Shown piece after piece: positions 4,129 to 7,072 of a stretch of DNA of 7,072 nucleotides. Below the pieces are notes generated by a model that was not told the origin of the DNA, did no database searches, and was given only the letters and a program-made list of their open reading frames with translations. Each line of letters begins with the position of its first letter. The stretch's first letter is position 1. The stretch is taken from assembly GCA_017861415.1 (NCBI GenBank), contig JAGFXS010000077.1:1-7072 (forward strand). The letters are read 5' to 3'. The translations under genes were made by a program, and so were the position numbers. This DNA is from Bacillota bacterium (GTDB lineage: Bacteria; Bacillota; Clostridia; Oscillospirales; Oscillospiraceae).

Positions 4129-7072
4129 ATGGCAAGAAAGCTTTTAACAATGGACGGCAACACTGCGGCAGCTCACGTTTCCTATGCATTTACTGAGGTT
4201 GCAGCCATTTATCCCATTACTCCATCCTCTGTGATGGCTGAATTGGCCGACAAATGGGCGGCTGAGGGACGTCCCAATATTTTCGGGCAGGCGGCCCGGG
4301 TTTCCGTTATGCAGTCTGAGGGCGGCGCGGCGGGCGCGGTTCACGGATCACTCACTGCCGGCGCCTTGACCACGACTTATACCGCATCTCAGGGACTCCT
4401 GCTGATGATTCCCAATATGTACAAAATTGCAGGAAGTCTGATGCCCAGCGTCACCCACGTCTCCGCCCGCGCCCTGGCTACCCACGCCCTTTCCATCTTC
4501 GGCGACCAGTCTGACGTGATGTCCTGCCGGAGTACAGGGTATGCTTTGTTGGCCAGCTGTAATCCCCAGGAGGTCATGGATTTGGGCGCCGTGGCCCATC
4601 TGGCTACCATTGCAGGCCGAGTGCCTGTGCTGCACTTCTTTGACGGCTTCCGGACCTCCCATGAGCTCCAGAAGGTGGAGGTCTGGGATTATGAAGAGCT
4701 CCGTAGCATGGTGGACATGGACGCACTACAGGCCTTCCGGAACCGTGCCTTAAATCCGGAGCGCCCTGTGCTCCGCGGCTCCGCCCAAAATCCCGACATC
4801 TTCTTCCAGACTCGTGAGGCGTGCAACAGCTACTATGAGGCATTCCCCGGTGTGGTGGAAGCTTACATGGAAAAGGTCAATGAAAAGGCCGGAACCGATT
4901 ATAAACTCTTTAATTATTACGGACATCCCGAGGCGGAGACCGTCATGGTGGCTATGGGCTCCATGTGCGAGGCCGCCGAGGAGGTTGTGGACTATCTGAA
5001 CGCCAAGGGAGAGAAGGCAGGCCTGGTGCGGGTGCGCCTGTACCGCCCCTTCGCCACAGATCGGTTTGTGGCTGCCATCCCCAAAACCGCCAAGAACATT
5101 GTGGTCATGGACCGTTGCAAGGAGCCCGGCGCCATCGGCGAGCCTTTGTATCAGGATGTGGTTACCGCTCTGGCGGGTACACCTCTGGCAACCTGCCGTG
5201 TGGTAGGCGGTCGGTACGGCTTAGGCTCTAAGGATACCACCCCCGGCGGCATCCTCTCCGCGTTCCGCAACGGGCAGGCAGAGACTCCCGTGCGCAGCTT
5301 CACCATCAACATCACCGATGATGTCACCGGTCGCTCTCTGCCCATCAACGAAGATCCCGACGTCAGCGATCCCGGCACCATTTCCTGCAAGTTCTGGGGT
5401 CTGGGCTCCGATGGCACTGTGGGCGCCAATAAGAACTCTATTAAGATCATCGGCGACAACACTGATCTAAAGGTGCAGGCCTACTTCCAGTATGACTCCA
5501 AGAAGTCCGGCGGCGTGACCATCAGCCACCTGCGCTTCGGCAAAAAGCCAATCCGCTCCACTTACTATGTTTCCAAGGCTGACTTTGTAGCCTGTCACCT
5601 GCCCGCCTATATTGAGAAGTTCGACATTGTGCAGGATGTTAAGCCTGGTGGCACATTCCTTCTTAACTGCGCCTGGAATCTGGATGAGCTGGACCGGGTG
5701 CTCCCCGCCGCCGCCAAGCGTTATTTGGCCAACAACAACATTAAGTTCTACACCTGTGACGCCACCACCAAGGCCCGGGAACTAGGCTTGGGCAATCGCT
5801 CCAACGCAATTTTGCAGGCGGCCTTCTTCAAACTTGCCAAGGTAATCCCTGAAGATATGGCCATTGAGAAGATGAAGGAAGCCATTGTGAAGAGCTATGG
5901 GCACAAGGGCGGCGACGTGGTGATGATGAACTGGTCCGCCGTGGACGCAGGCTTTGAGGGCGTCCGGGAGATCACGGTTCCCACAGGCTGGGCCGACGTT
6001 GCCGACGACAACGAGGAAATCGTGGTGAAGACTAACCGTGCTGATTTAGCCCGGTATGTGAAGGATGTTTTGCTCCCTGCCAATGCCATGCGGGGCGACT
6101 CCATCCCCGTTTCCAAGCTTCTCCCCACTGTGGACGGCACCCTGCCCCAGGGCACCGCTGCCTTTGAAAAGCGCGGTATCGCCGTCACTGTGCCCAGTTG
6201 GATCCCCGAACATTGCGTTCAGTGTAATATCTGCTCCTATGTCTGTCCTCACGCCGTCATCCGTCCCATGGTCATGGATGCCGCCGAGGTAGAGCGTGCG
6301 CCCCGGGCCACCAAGGCGCGGGATATGCGCGGCAAGGGCTGCGAAATTTTTGCCTTCTCTGTGACGATCTCCCCCATGGACTGTACCGGCTGCGGAAGCT
6401 GTGTTGCCGCCTGTCCCGCCAAGAAAAAGGCCCTTGTTATGCGCCCCCTGGCTAGCCAGATAGAGCAGCAGGAGGTCTTCAACTACAGCGTGGAAAACGT
6501 GACCCGAAAGGAAACTCCCTACGCCAAGGACACGGTGAAGGGAAGTCAGTTCCTGCAACCTCTTATGGAGTTCTCCGGTGCCTGCGCCGGCTGCGGCGAG
6601 ACGCCCTATGTGCGCCTGGTTACCCAGCTCTACGGCGATCATATGTACATCGCCAACGCTACGGGTTGTACTTCCATCTGGGGCGGCAGCGCCCCCGCCA
6701 CTCCCTATACAGTGAACAAGAAGGGCCGTGGCCCCGCCTGGGAAAACTCCCTCTTCGAGGATGCCGCCGAATTCGGCTTCGGCATGAGCTTGGCTGTGGC
6801 CTCTCGCCAGGAATCGGCTGAAACTCTGGCCAAGGCCATCGCTGATGATGCCGCAACCCCCGCTGAAGTGGTTGCCGCCGCCAAGGCATGGCTGAAGTGC
6901 AGCAAGGATGCTAATAGCTCCCGCGAAAAGGGCGAGGTGCTGACCGAGGCCCTCACCAAAGCACTGGAGCAGACACCTGCCAATGCCACTGACCTTCAGA
7001 ATCTGTTGGCGATGAAGGATATGTTCGGATACAAGTCTGTCTGGTGCATCGGCGGAGATGGCTGGGCCTACG
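4129..7072 (+). CDS. nifJ: Pyruvate:ferredoxin (flavodoxin) oxidoreductase, single-chain, 5' part (981 codons)
   Basis: This cytoplasmic enzyme converts pyruvate and CoA to acetyl-CoA and CO2 and passes two electrons to ferredoxin, feeding hydrogenase and other anaerobic pathways. All domains of the fused family appear in order. The N-terminal pyruvate domain has YPITPSS (28-34) with Thr31, QSEGG with Glu64, and SARALATHALSIFGD with Arg114; these fall at the numbers of the catalytic residues in Desulfovibrio africanus PFOR. Then come the CoA-contact motif GLGSDGTVGANKNS (424-437), the two-cluster ferredoxin domain with CVQCNICSYVC (Cys 696, 699, 702, 706) and CTGCGSCVAAC (Cys 752, 755, 758, 762), and the proximal-cluster cysteines CAGC (819, 822) and ATGC (847). 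The window ends at the thiamine-diphosphate/Mg motif GDGWAY (976-981). Family length is about 1,170-1,230, so some 190 or more residues, including the fourth proximal-cluster cysteine, lie outside. No internal stop or frameshift was found. It is read divergently from comM. Confidence 0.97.
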   Translation, partial: MARKLLTMDGNTAAAHVSYAFTEVAAIYPITPSSVMAELADKWAAEGRPNIFGQAARVSVMQSEGGAAGAVHGSLTAGALTTTYTASQGLLLMIPNMYKIAGSLMPSVTHVSARALATHALSIFGDQSDVMSCRSTGYALLASCNPQEVMDLGAVAHLATIAGRVPVLHFFDGFRTSHELQKVEVWDYEELRSMVDMDALQAFRNRALNPERPVLRGSAQNPDIFFQTREACNSYYEAFPGVVEAYMEKVNEKAGTDYKLFNYYGHPEAETVMVAMGSMCEAAEEVVDYLNAKGEKAGLVRVRLYRPFATDRFVAAIPKTAKNIVVMDRCKEPGAIGEPLYQDVVTALAGTPLATCRVVGGRYGLGSKDTTPGGILSAFRNGQAETPVRSFTINITDDVTGRSLPINEDPDVSDPGTISCKFWGLGSDGTVGANKNSIKIIGDNTDLKVQAYFQYDSKKSGGVTISHLRFGKKPIRSTYYVSKADFVACHLPAYIEKFDIVQDVKPGGTFLLNCAWNLDELDRVLPAAAKRYLANNNIKFYTCDATTKARELGLGNRSNAILQAAFFKLAKVIPEDMAIEKMKEAIVKSYGHKGGDVVMMNWSAVDAGFEGVREITVPTGWADVADDNEEIVVKTNRADLARYVKDVLLPANAMRGDSIPVSKLLPTVDGTLPQGTAAFEKRGIAVTVPSWIPEHCVQCNICSYVCPHAVIRPMVMDAAEVERAPRATKARDMRGKGCEIFAFSVTISPMDCTGCGSCVAACPAKKKALVMRPLASQIEQQEVFNYSVENVTRKETPYAKDTVKGSQFLQPLMEFSGACAGCGETPYVRLVTQLYGDHMYIANATGCTSIWGGSAPATPYTVNKKGRGPAWENSLFEDAAEFGFGMSLAVASRQESAETLAKAIADDAATPAEVVAAAKAWLKCSKDANSSREKGEVLTEALTKALEQTPANATDLQNLLAMKDMFGYKSVWCIGGDGWAY

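Noticed and set aside
6046..6642. 198-codon minus-strand open frame inside nifJ
   Set aside because: It lies antisense to the ferredoxin-domain and proximal-cluster cysteines of nifJ, has no recognisable motif, and is explained by the codon bias of the real gene.
1..7072. CRISPR array, transposon, tRNA/rRNA, phage or defence genes
   Set aside because: No direct-repeat series, transposase frame, cloverleaf or terminal inverted repeats were seen; apart from the cinA lesion the window looks like ordinary core chromosome.

Overview
The window looks like a chromosomal segment of an anaerobic, fairly GC-rich clostridial Firmicute. An Oscillospiraceae/Ruminococcaceae-type gut bacterium is my best guess. 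The basis is a single-chain pyruvate:ferredoxin oxidoreductase, a ThiI without a rhodanese domain, strong GGAGG-type ribosome binding sites, and the style of the protein sequences. The taxonomic guess is inference from memory; nothing was searched.

Layout. Bases 1-3627 hold a minus-strand run read right to left: comM/yifB (2107-3627), thiI (831-2030) and cinA (1-834, continuing off the left edge). Bases 3628-4128 are an AT-rich divergent intergenic region, about 500 bp long, with no gene but several inverted repeats and a candidate promoter. Bases 4129-7072 hold the first 981 codons of nifJ on the plus strand, which runs off the right edge.

How the genes relate. ThiI makes 4-thiouridine in tRNA. 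ComM/YifB is an AAA+ helicase-like protein tied to recombination and transformation. CinA is a two-domain nucleotide-recycling protein (MoaB-like domain plus PncC-type NMN deamidase). The three are probably co-transcribed. NifJ is a central fermentation enzyme (pyruvate + CoA to acetyl-CoA, CO2 and reduced ferredoxin) and is read divergently.

The most notable observation is at the thiI/cinA junction. The cinA start codon overlaps the thiI stop (ATGA) and the first nine codons look like a normal CinA start. The sequence then jumps directly to the TTGGLGPT motif in another reading frame. About 54 residues, including the expected GTELLLG region, are missing. cinA as given is therefore a deletion/frameshift allele, or the assembly has an error there. 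The remaining cinA frame is open for 268 codons with its motifs intact, so the change is recent or artefactual. I saw no new defence system, mobile element, CRISPR array or RNA gene.
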